IMG/VR virus record: IMGVR_UViG_3300030333_000471
Span: 1 to 29,737 of that record
Strand: one strand, 5' to 3'
Origin: a virus
DNA length: 29,737 nucleotides
A model generated the notes under the pieces. That model did no database searches, was not told the DNA's origin, and saw nothing but the letters and a program-made list of their open reading frames with translations. Each line of letters opens with the position of its first letter. Position 1 is the stretch's first letter. A program made the position numbers and the translations under genes. Shown here in pieces: positions 24,801 to 29,737 of this stretch.

Positions 24801-25828
24801 CCACCAACAGCTATGTCACCACCAAAAGATTGTCCTCCAAATTGTTCATATAGTCGGTTATATTCTGCTAATACTGGCCCTGTTAATTTAGAAGGATCTT
24901 TTGTGTCCCAAGCGTTTTGAAGATCTACTTGTTGTTGAGGAGTTGTTTTACCCCAAGTACCTTTATAACTAGGTATTTTATCAATACCACTCATATCTAT
25001 ATATTGTTCAAGACCACCAAAACCTACATTAGTTTCATCAACTTTAGCTTGTCTAAAACCTTTTTGATACTCATGCGTAGCAGAATCTACTCCAAAGTTT
25101 CTAACTGCTTCGTTTCTTGCCATATTCTGAGCGTTTGAAAGCTGTCCTATTTTTACAGCAATGTCTTGAGCTTTTTCATATTCACCTGCTTGTACTAAAC
25201 GTACTTGTTCTTGCTCTGCCCTTCTTACTACTTCAGCTTGGTTAGGAGCCATAGTACGTGTTGAGTCAGGCGTTTGATAATGCATTTTTGCTAGGTTTTT
25301 ATATTGTGCCGGAATAGGTTGTTTTGCAATAGGTGTTCTAGGTGGTATGCTATCACTTCTGTCAGTTGTTGTTGCCACAGGTGCAGACGTAGATATAGTA
25401 GGCGTAGGTTTTGGACGCAATACTCCACCAGTTTCATCTGGAACTTCAGGTGTTGGTTGTGGTTTCGTAGGTTTAGGCTTTACAGAAGGTTGAGTTCCTA
25501 AAACATTTGAAACAGTAGATTGAAGAGTAGACTTGACAGGCGGTTTTCTAACTGAAACAGGCGGTTGAACTACAGGTGGTCTTACAGGCGGTTGTACCAC
25601 AGGTGGTCTAACAGGCGGTTGTACTGGAGCAGTAGGGGAAAAAGTTGGAGGCGTAAAAGTTCCTCTAGTTCCAGTAAAACCAGATGTAGGTTTTGTTGTT
25701 GTAGTAGGTTTTGGCGTAGGCTTCTTAGCTGCTTCTTGTACTTTCTTTGCCTGTTCTGTTGCTTTTTTAATTGCCGCAGCCGACAAACCACCAAATTGTG
25801 CTTTTTTTCTGGACTTTTTTCTAGCCAT
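21851..25828 (-). CDS. Giant Gln/Ala-rich helical repeat virion protein, 1325 aa
   Basis: The N-terminus is basic (MARKKSRKKAQFGG), followed by a Pro/Thr-rich segment with PPVRPPVVQ repeats (about 67-91), a long disordered-looking region to about 600, and a C-terminal half of Gln-rich helices. From residue 959 to 1123 seven and a half units of 22 residues follow each other (unit starts L/F-N/S-x-x-Q-Q). As 22 is twice 11, this suggests hendecad coiled coils. No signal peptide or catalytic motif is visible. By size and place next to the internal proteins it is probably an ejected or tail-associated rod. A fibre is the alternative. GAGGAAA precedes the ATG. Confidence 0.75.
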   Translation of the reverse strand: MARKKSRKKAQFGGLSAAAIKKATEQAKKVQEAAKKPTPKPTTTTKPTSGFTGTRGTFTPPTFSPTAPVQPPVRPPVVQPPVRPPVVQPPVSVRKPPVKSTLQSTVSNVLGTQPSVKPKPTKPQPTPEVPDETGGVLRPKPTPTISTSAPVATTTDRSDSIPPRTPIAKQPIPAQYKNLAKMHYQTPDSTRTMAPNQAEVVRRAEQEQVRLVQAGEYEKAQDIAVKIGQLSNAQNMARNEAVRNFGVDSATHEYQKGFRQAKVDETNVGFGGLEQYIDMSGIDKIPSYKGTWGKTTPQQQVDLQNAWDTKDPSKLTGPVLAEYNRLYEQFGGQSFGGDIAVGGVRPAGQPPQNIETGQRREPPEMVTDDWSDAETKQKTQKQSRFFNMGRPGGEDKDYSWDTQTGVTAGPVFSRQYTTEDGRPMIVQGRYNPTTGVAEVRWNNYRWQPATEEQLKWWNPLMEKATAVYEQQQQTGQTGPGVSGVVGDRGFGPRIPLQRPEYGTPLEMTAEKIPTASADKRKDALAYISDAFNLGDATSGLKRPIIYSTAYGKNVAQQAQDPSLYQQVRTYDAYKVENPALVSAAKGELSSEAVAKLIENEGLTQEAVAAERNRLAEVEALSTSQGFDLSTEAKINPVTGTVATMAATDNARVQQRNAIIGTPIEEGKAARIEEEVGYAAAQARTFKGEAAKGAAANMLAEVGGIPSDLTAIVVEDPAEVEAQMDTQPVEVQAAIAALPTEALVSSQMENLLASIDQGEVPVWARPAVELANSNLAQRGLAASSVGRDSLFNAIIQSAMPIAQSNAQALQTRAAQNLSNQQQANLSQATADMQVRMSNLANRQTAESQTAQMAQNMATLQSQFTQQAMLTSAEREQTARLQDLQNRQQAAVIKSQNQQAINAQELGNEQQVELAELQIMSSTERENVTAQNQERLAEMQIAADFLSKNEGFKQQMEIANLSNEQQIKLASLSSLNQTESENLSAAQQTELANLNKLLQVNTTSAQIASQMNLAQLNVDQQRAVQNAMTVANLDMAKFNEIQQTELANSKFMQTMTLTDFNARQQATMQEATAMAGMDLATLEGNARLKAQNAQTFLQMDMAQFNANQQATILEAQQQQQVLLSDQSASNAAAQFNAANQNQVNQFMTQLAQQTELNNKQNMNQMTQFNQQLKEQRDARVSGNNIQVALTEAEMTKQLDIFNRQREDQRYQFNTQNQVAIEQAYVNYLRNASMADTAAQNEANRINVQNSFGMTAAEQAFLYQQLRDEAAYIRQSYENDETRTTQLYIAAIGNESAAGEKGKYTHMGSMITGIKNALGLDRTAVVNV
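22460..22954 (-). repeat. Array of 66-bp (22-residue) units, 7.5 copies
   Basis: Unit starts on the minus strand fall at 22954, 22888, 22789 (after an extra half unit of 33 bp), 22723, 22657, 22591 and 22525. DNA copies have diverged, but the protein pattern persists: LSNEQQ, LSAAQQ, LNVDQQ, FNEIQQ, FNARQQ, LEGNAR and FNANQQ at unit starts, and closing DMA or TLTD-like residues. Confidence 0.8.
25557..25625 (-). repeat. 27-bp tandem repeat, about 2.5 copies (PPVRPPVVQ)
   Basis: Units at 25557-25583 and 25584-25610 differ by a few bases, and a partial third starts at 25611. They encode nine-residue PPVRPPVVQ units in the Pro-rich N-terminal region of the 1325-aa protein. Confidence 0.85.
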
Positions 25829-25839
25829 TTATATTTCCT

Positions 25840-26205
25840 CTAATACGACCAAATGGCAGGGCTTGGATAATCCTCTGCCATATCTAAATGAATAAATCTT
25901 CCTGTTCCTTTTTGATTTACACCTATACGATGTATACCATGCTCTAATGCTTTTTTTATCACTGTTAAAGCTTTAGCTCCACTAACTCCTATATCAATTG
26001 CCTTTCCTGTTGTATGCGCTCCCGGCCCTTTAGATTTCATTAGTTCTATTGGATGTTCTTCGCATCTATAACCTGATGTTACAGGAAATGGAAAGTCACA
26101 ATCTTCTCGTAAAGAATTTAAAACTTTTAAAAAATCTTTATCAAACTTTTCCTTACCACAATGTTGGCAAGATAGTTCATCTGCTGTAAAATAATTTTTT
26201 ACCAT
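25840..26205 (-). CDS. M15-family peptidase endolysin, 121 aa
   Basis: Zinc ligands of peptidase M15 are in place: H64 and D71 in GAHTTGKAID, and H106 in FIHLDMAEDYPSP. SGYRC at 44-48 supplies the conserved Arg region. Such enzymes cut peptide bonds in peptidoglycan stems (D-Ala-D-Ala carboxypeptidase or L-Ala-D-Glu endopeptidase). A Cys pair (C13, C16) near the N-terminus could bind a second metal. There is no signal peptide, so it depends on the holin genes just upstream in this operon. It is the second lytic enzyme in the window. It overlaps the preceding gene by 7 nt. Confidence 0.9.
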   Translation of the reverse strand: MVKNYFTADELSCQHCGKEKFDKDFLKVLNSLREDCDFPFPVTSGYRCEEHPIELMKSKGPGAHTTGKAIDIGVSGAKALTVIKKALEHGIHRIGVNQKGTGRFIHLDMAEDYPSPAIWSY

Positions 26206-26486
26206 TTTACTTTATCAGCCCAATATGCAGCAGACATTTTTCCTTTAGAAATATTTTTAGCATGTCTAGCTTTAAAACTTTTACGTTTAGCTTTCATTCG
26301 TGCTGATTCTCCAGCTTTAGGTTTACCTGCTGTTTTAGCTCCTTGCTCACCAAATCGAATTGTTTTAATTTTATCTCCTACTTTAGCTACAACTATATGA
26401 GATTTTTTAGGATGACCCGGTGTACGCTTTGGTTTATTATAACCTGATACTCCTGCTCTTTTTAATCGAGAATCTTTTGTAGTCAT
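26199..26486 (-). CDS. Conserved basic phage protein (DUF6321-like), 95 aa
   Basis: The sequence VSGYNKPKRTPGHPKKSH, then VVAKVGDKIKTIRFGEQG, and the ending KGKMSAAYWADKVKW match a small basic protein widely conserved in marine phages and known to me as DUF6321, whose function is not established. Very high Lys/Arg content with a compact Cys-free fold suggests DNA binding or packing within the virion. The stop and start overlap the flanking lysis genes (7 nt and 4 nt). Confidence 0.8.
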   Translation of the reverse strand: MTTKDSRLKRAGVSGYNKPKRTPGHPKKSHIVVAKVGDKIKTIRFGEQGAKTAGKPKAGESARMKAKRKSFKARHAKNISKGKMSAAYWADKVKW

Positions 26487-26683
26487 TCCTGTTTGCCTTT
26501 ACCTAAAAACAAACCAAACACGGCTGTCATAGCTCCAGTACATACAGATACTAAACCAGCCTGTTCAAGTGTTGGAGCTTCTAAAGTTGTGAACCAATGT
26601 ATAACATCCCAACAAGCTAGAGCCATCATCAATACTAGGAGTCTTGGCACTATACGCCACTTGTCAAATTCTTCAGGACTCAT
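26483..26683 (-). CDS. Small two-helix membrane protein, holin-like, 66 aa
   Basis: A short cytoplasmic MSPEEFDKWR leads to two hydrophobic helices (about 11-31 and 41-60), ending in the basic tail GKGKQE. Size, topology and place between a GTA-type holin and the endolysin fit a second holin or antiholin. It overlaps both neighbours by four bases, so synthesis is coupled. The family is widespread in marine phages but not functionally named as far as I know. Confidence 0.75.
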   Translation of the reverse strand: MSPEEFDKWRIVPRLLVLMMALACWDVIHWFTTLEAPTLEQAGLVSVCTGAMTAVFGLFLGKGKQE

Positions 26684-27057
26684 TTACGCATCTTCATTAA
26701 TTTGTCTGCACCTCTAATACCAAATGACGCACTGACCGCAATAAAAAGGAGATACGAATACCACTCAGGGAGGTTAGATAACGCATCAAATGATGCATGA
26801 ACTCTGTCTAGTACAGCAGGATCATTAAACGCAACTGCATAACCTACCATAAAGATGGGAACGGCTAATACAAGTGTCCAAAATTCGTCTTTCCAGCTTG
26901 ACCCTGATGCGGCAGCCATCTTAGATTCCCAATCAGCATCATGTTCTATAATAGCCATCTTAGCTTTGTGTTTAGCTTGGCTTTGCTCATGCTTATTGTT
27001 CATCCATGTACCAGCAAGATTAGCTACTGGCCCTACAATTGCGCTAAATATATTCAT
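26680..27057 (-). CDS. Holin of the GTA/3TM type, 125 aa
   Basis: Features of the GTA_holin_3TM family are present: an N-terminal helix, a polar connecting helix (HEQSQAKHKAKMAIIEHDADWE), the SSWKDEFWTLVLAVPIFMVGY segment (residues 53-73) and a final LPEWYSYLLFIAVSASFGIRG membrane helix (about 95-115). It would form inner-membrane lesions at lysis and let the M15 enzyme out. It lies 15 nt downstream of iscA in the same operon and overlaps the small membrane gene that follows. Confidence 0.85.
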   Translation of the reverse strand: MNIFSAIVGPVANLAGTWMNNKHEQSQAKHKAKMAIIEHDADWESKMAAASGSSWKDEFWTLVLAVPIFMVGYAVAFNDPAVLDRVHASFDALSNLPEWYSYLLFIAVSASFGIRGADKLMKMRK

Positions 27058-27072
27058 ATATAATCCCTTAAA

Positions 27073-27396
27073 TTAAACCGTAAAACTTTCGCCACAACCA
27101 CATTGAGCAGAAACATTTGGGTTGCGAAATTCTAGTCCAGTGTTTAAACCTTCTCTTACAAAATCTAATTCAGAACCATCTAAATAAGCTAAACTTTTAG
27201 GATCAACAAACATTTTTACTCCACTATCTTCAAAAACTAAATCCTCTGGAGATACTTGATCTACAAATTCAAGGATATAACTTAGTCCTGTACAACCTGA
27301 AGGTTTAACACCAACACGAATTCCTAATCCATGTCCACGTTCAGTTATTTGATCGTTAACATAATAGGCTGCTTTATCTGTTATGTTTATTGCCAT
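27073..27396 (-). CDS. iscA: IscA-type iron-sulfur carrier protein, 107 aa
   Basis: An A-type carrier that accepts [2Fe-2S] or builds [4Fe-4S] clusters and hands them to target proteins. The three ligands C35 (SGCTGLSY), C99 and C101 (QCGCGESF) are present at the same positions as in Escherichia coli IscA, and the length (107 aa) is the same. The start [12 protein letters not shown] fits the family's first helix. It follows iscU by 5 nt and precedes the holin by 15 nt. All catalytic residues being intact argues for selection. It was presumably acquired from a bacterium. ErpA is the main alternative name. Confidence 0.95.
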   Translation of the reverse strand: MAINITDKAAYYVNDQITERGHGLGIRVGVKPSGCTGLSYILEFVDQVSPEDLVFEDSGVKMFVDPKSLAYLDGSELDFVREGLNTGLEFRNPNVSAQCGCGESFTV

Positions 27397-27401
27397 TAAG
27401 T

Positions 27402-27785
27402 TTATTCTCTTTGTTTTTGTTTAAAATCTTCTATTGCTGCTTTTATTGCATCTTCAGCTAAGACTGAACAATGTATTTTTACTGGTGGTAAAGCAAGTTC
27501 CTTGGCGATGTCTGTATTTTTAATTTTGATTGCGTCATCCAAAGACCTCCTTTTAACCCATTCTGTGAGAAGACTAGAACTAGCAATAGCAGAACCACAA
27601 CCATATGTTTTAAACTTTGCATCTTCAATAATTCCATCACTATCTATTTGTATTTGTAGTTGCATTACATCGCCACAAGCAGGTGCGCCAACCATTCCTG
27701 TTCCAACCTTCTTGCTGTTTTTATCTAAACGTCCTACATTTCTAGGATTATTATAATGATCCATTACTTGTTCACTATATGCCAT
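27402..27785 (-). CDS. iscU: IscU-type iron-sulfur scaffold protein, 127 aa
   Basis: The scaffold on which a cysteine desulfurase and iron assemble [2Fe-2S] clusters. C37, D39, C63, H105 and C106 are all present, as is the LPPVK motif (99-103) bound by the HscA chaperone, with numbering as in Escherichia coli IscU. I start it at 27785 ([11 protein letters not shown], preceded by AGGGAT), which gives the family's normal length. An in-frame ATG at 27815 would add ten residues inside the upstream gene. No iscS, hscA, hscB, fdx or suf gene is in the window, so sulfur delivery would rely on the host. It sits one base after the upstream stop. Confidence 0.95.
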   Translation of the reverse strand: MAYSEQVMDHYNNPRNVGRLDKNSKKVGTGMVGAPACGDVMQLQIQIDSDGIIEDAKFKTYGCGSAIASSSLLTEWVKRRSLDDAIKIKNTDIAKELALPPVKIHCSVLAEDAIKAAIEDFKQKQRE

Positions 27786-27786
27786 A

Positions 27787-27972
27787 TTAATCCCTAAATG
27801 TTGTTGTCTGTGCAACCAATACAGGTTTGCAATATCCAGTTACTTTAGCTTCGTTATCTTCTATTCTATCTGCAAAATATCGACATCTATTTATATCTCT
27901 AAAATGCATACCGTTAGTTTTTATTTCTTCTCCTTCTATAATTACTACTAGAAGAAATGCCATTATTCTCAT
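27787..27972 (-). CDS. Small protein with N-terminal hydrophobic helix, 61 aa
   Basis: MRIMAFLLVVII is a short signal-like helix. The remainder is polar with two Cys (INRCRYFADRI and GYCKPVL) that could form a disulfide in the periplasm. The start at 27972 overlaps the preceding gene as ATGA; a second ATG lies three codons in. The type is common in marine phage lysis regions but not functionally named. Directly upstream of iscU, with one base between. Confidence 0.65.
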   Translation of the reverse strand: MRIMAFLLVVIIEGEEIKTNGMHFRDINRCRYFADRIEDNEAKVTGYCKPVLVAQTTTFRD

Positions 27973-28082
27973 TTGTAAACTAATAAAGCTAATAAATAAA
28001 TAACTACTGCTAATTCAATTGCTAGTATTGTATGATATACTGTCCAGATTATTGGATACTGTTTTGCATCTTTTAACTTCAT
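27969..28082 (-). CDS. Tiny single-pass membrane protein, 37 aa
   Basis: This ORF fills the only gap in this part of the operon and overlaps both neighbours by four bases (ATGA on each side). The chain is MKLKDAKQYP followed by a hydrophobic helix (about 11-36, rich in Ile, Leu, Val, Ala) and a final Lys. The double ATGA coupling is strong evidence of translation. A lysis-regulating role is possible from context only. Confidence 0.6.
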   Translation of the reverse strand: MKLKDAKQYPIIWTVYHTILAIELAVVIYLLALLVYK

Positions 28083-28552
28083 CGTGTATAGTTCATTAAT
28101 AATTCATAAAATCCATAACACAATGCTAAACATATACCAATACCAATTATACTAAATACACCATCTAAATACATTCTTCTTCTTCTTCTTTGCCTATAAA
28201 CTAATCTTTCTCTTTTAGCTTTAATATCTTTACGCATCTGTATCATTTCACGATACGTTTCAATTCCATATACAACTACAATTAAATCTCTTATGTCTTT
28301 TTCTTGTTGCTCTATTTTCTTCTTAACGATAATAGCGTTTAAAGCCTCTTGTTCTACTGATCCATTATCTAAAATCTTTCTAAATAGTGGAGGATTTTCA
28401 CTTGCTTTTTGTGCTTCTTTTATGTCAGCGGCATAACCATACCAGCGACCTAAATGCTGTGCAACATCTTCAATTTCCCTACCAGCTTGTACAAGTTTTT
28501 GAACGCCCTTGAAAGCCGTTGTCGCCATCGACAATAGAGCAAGCGGTTCCAT
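28079..28552 (-). CDS. Coiled-coil protein with C-terminal membrane anchor, 157 aa
   Basis: Long helices (AGREIEDVAQHLGRWYGYAADIKEAQK, then EALNAIIVKKKIEQQEKDIRDL) lead to an Arg-rich block (QRRRRR, about 121-126) and a C-terminal transmembrane helix (about 132-152). This resembles a conserved marine-phage protein of unknown role. The topology, a cytosolic or periplasmic coiled coil tethered by its end, would suit a spanin-like or injection-site protein, but the family is not established. It starts directly after the upstream stop. Confidence 0.7.
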   Translation of the reverse strand: MEPLALLSMATTAFKGVQKLVQAGREIEDVAQHLGRWYGYAADIKEAQKASENPPLFRKILDNGSVEQEALNAIIVKKKIEQQEKDIRDLIVVVYGIETYREMIQMRKDIKAKRERLVYRQRRRRRMYLDGVFSIIGIGICLALCYGFYELLMNYTR

Positions 28553-28816
28553 TTATTTTCCCATATATAATATAAAAGATATTATAGCTGTTAGTAAAAT
28601 CCATCCAAATCTTTCGGTATTTTTTATAAAATTTCCTTGTAAACTTACAGATTCTTTTAAGGCTTCTAAATCATCTTCTTGTTCATCGGCACGAAACTCT
28701 AATCTATCTATTCTACTTGTTGATGATTCAAGGCGTTCTTCAATACGTGCGCCCATAATAGCTACATTATCTAGCTTCTTTTCAATTCTATCCAATCGTG
28801 TTTCGTCCATATCCAT
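28553..28816 (-). CDS. Coiled-coil protein with C-terminal membrane helix (XhlA-like topology), 87 aa
   Basis: Residues 5-55 form a continuous heptad coiled coil (RLDRIEKKLDNV, ARIEERLESSTSRIDRLEF, DDLEALKESV) and residues about 70-85 a membrane helix ending MGK. This is the layout of XhlA-type lysis helpers, which attach to the inner membrane and assist holin. Two nearby starts (28816 and 28810) are possible. It lies 6 nt after the lipoprotein stop. Confidence 0.7.
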   Translation of the reverse strand: MDMDETRLDRIEKKLDNVAIMGARIEERLESSTSRIDRLEFRADEQEDDLEALKESVSLQGNFIKNTERFGWILLTAIISFILYMGK

Positions 28817-28822
28817 AAACTA

Positions 28823-29602
28823 TTATTGAGGGCAAACAGGTAATTCTGTATTTACACCACCAACACCTATTACTCCAGATGTTTGATTATTTACACAGTT
28901 AACACCAGCAACCCATACAGTGTTAGCATCTTCTATTTTATTAAGTATATTATCTAACTGTGCATCATAGTTAGGAATTGAAATACCACCAATTGCATCA
29001 AGAATACTTTGAAAATTACTAGTGTAATTAGGAAACTGTAAGTTGTCTAAAGCGTCTAGTACAGTAGATGAATTTCCTCCAGAACCACCATTAATACTTG
29101 CTAATCCTAATCCAAGTCCTAGATCTACTGCTTGTTGACCAGATACATTAATTGCATCATAAGAACCTAAACCAAGGTTCAACATGTTATCGCTGTTATT
29201 ACCTAACATGTTATATAGGGCTGTAGTTTTCTGACCGTCCTGTTGAATCCTAGCAAGGTTAGATTGCATTGCATAACGTGCCGTAGACTTCTGTGCATCT
29301 GAACTTATCCACATGCTTCCAAGCGATCCGGCAACTGGTAGTACCGCTTTAGTCCATTCAAGAGCTACTGATTGTTGTGGTATTACTTGTGTATTAGGAC
29401 TTTGCATAAGTGCTAACGCCATTACTGCTGAACCTGCTGCGCTATTATCGCCTGACGCAGCTATCTTTGACAATGCATCTGCTTTAGCTTGTTGTGCTTG
29501 AGCTTGAGCAATCGCTACGTTCTCTACAGCTTGGTAATATTCCATACCTGCTGTCTGACAACCTGCTAAAAATATTGATAACACTAATGCTAAAATTTTC
29601 AT
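28823..29602 (-). CDS. Phage lipoprotein with glycine/asparagine-rich C-terminus, 259 aa
   Basis: Starting at 29602 the product begins MKILALVLSIFLAGCQTAG, a type II signal peptide with lipobox LAGC, so it would be lipidated at C15. AGAGGAT lies about 8 nt upstream, supporting this start over an in-frame ATG at 29656 that would bury the signal. The mature part has an Ala/Gln helix (AIAQAQAQQAKADALSKIA), then Gly/Asn/Ser-rich repeats, and a closing Cys-containing segment (VNCVNNQ, LPVCPQ) that may form a disulfide. Outer-membrane exclusion or lysis function is possible; homologues are common but unassigned. Confidence 0.75.
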   Translation of the reverse strand: MKILALVLSIFLAGCQTAGMEYYQAVENVAIAQAQAQQAKADALSKIAASGDNSAAGSAVMALALMQSPNTQVIPQQSVALEWTKAVLPVAGSLGSMWISSDAQKSTARYAMQSNLARIQQDGQKTTALYNMLGNNSDNMLNLGLGSYDAINVSGQQAVDLGLGLGLASINGGSGGNSSTVLDALDNLQFPNYTSNFQSILDAIGGISIPNYDAQLDNILNKIEDANTVWVAGVNCVNNQTSGVIGVGGVNTELPVCPQ

Positions 29603-29606
29603 AATC

Positions 29607-29737
29607 TTAATCCTCTTGAGGCCAATTCTGTCCTGCCATAACTGTTGCCAATGCATCTACATCTGCTGCATTAGCTATTGCTGTTTCTAGTCTTGCACAT
29701 TCTGTTATTACTGCTGCACGATAGGTAGCTGTTGCGC
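29607..29737 (-). CDS. C-terminal end of a gene entering from the right (partial)
   Basis: Of the three minus-strand frames only this one stays open from the window edge. It gives 42 residues: YRAAVITECARLETAIANAA, then VDALATVMAGQ, ending NWPQED before TAA (29607-29609). The Ala-rich helical end and Trp-Pro close recall tails of small phage structural proteins, but the fragment is too short to name. It stops 4 nt before the lipoprotein start. Confidence 0.65.
   Translation of the reverse strand, partial: ATATYRAAVITECARLETAIANAADVDALATVMAGQNWPQED

Noticed and set aside
25557-25625. CRISPR-like repeat
   Set aside because: Units are contiguous without spacers and encode a regular PPVRPPVVQ peptide in frame.
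27786-27815. Longer IscU start (ATG at 27815)
   Set aside because: It would add ten residues not seen in the family and lie inside the upstream gene. The ATG at 27785 has AGGGAT before it and gives canonical numbering.

Overview
The window is a densely packed, AT-rich phage genome segment. It carries a T7-like replication set (gp2.5-type ssDNA-binding protein, primase-helicase, family A DNA polymerase, endonuclease I), a B12-dependent ribonucleotide reductase, and large repetitive virion proteins of the kind ejected by short-tailed phages. The low GC, the small-gene repertoire and the class II reductase suggest a marine podovirus of an AT-rich alphaproteobacterium (SAR11/pelagiphage-like or a relative). 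That assignment is inference. No terminase, portal, major capsid, integrase or RNA polymerase gene is visible, so this is roughly half of a larger genome. Almost every junction is an ATGA or TAATG overlap, implying long, translationally coupled operons.

Plus-strand arm (1-11426). First come small unknown genes and a long structured RNA hairpin (527-614). These are followed by a possible ArfA-like protein, a tiny membrane protein, a DUF3310 protein, an exported SleB-like cell-wall hydrolase, an HD-domain hydrolase and a three-helix membrane protein. The replication and nucleotide block follows: SSB (3068), primase-helicase (3708), DNA polymerase (5357), two PD-(D/E)XK nucleases (7074, 7403), endonuclease I (8702) and NrdJ-type reductase (9326). 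Together these copy the genome, resolve and degrade DNA, and make dNTPs.

Minus-strand arm (29737 down to 11415), read right to left. A partial gene and a lipoprotein come first. Then follow coiled-coil/membrane proteins, three tiny genes, iscU and iscA (a Fe-S scaffold/carrier pair with every ligand intact), a GTA-type holin, a second small two-helix membrane protein, a DUF6321-type basic protein and an M15 peptidase endolysin. Large virion proteins follow: a 1325-aa Gln-rich helical repeat protein, 425-, 189- and 586-aa proteins, an 1118-aa internal-protein candidate, and a 1024-aa protein combining an ADP-ribosyltransferase-like region with a LysM domain. The two arms converge at 11415-11426, where opposing genes overlap through their stop codons.

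The most unusual points are: (i) iscU-iscA inside a lysis/virion operon, together with a phage nuclease carrying a Cas4-like cysteine triplet; (ii) the ART-like/LysM virion protein; (iii) a recent 66-bp duplication giving the same peptide tag to the C-terminus of one virion protein and the N-terminus of the next; (iv) the 19-bp hairpin at 527-605; (v) patches of foreign-looking codon use inside the polymerase and reductase genes.
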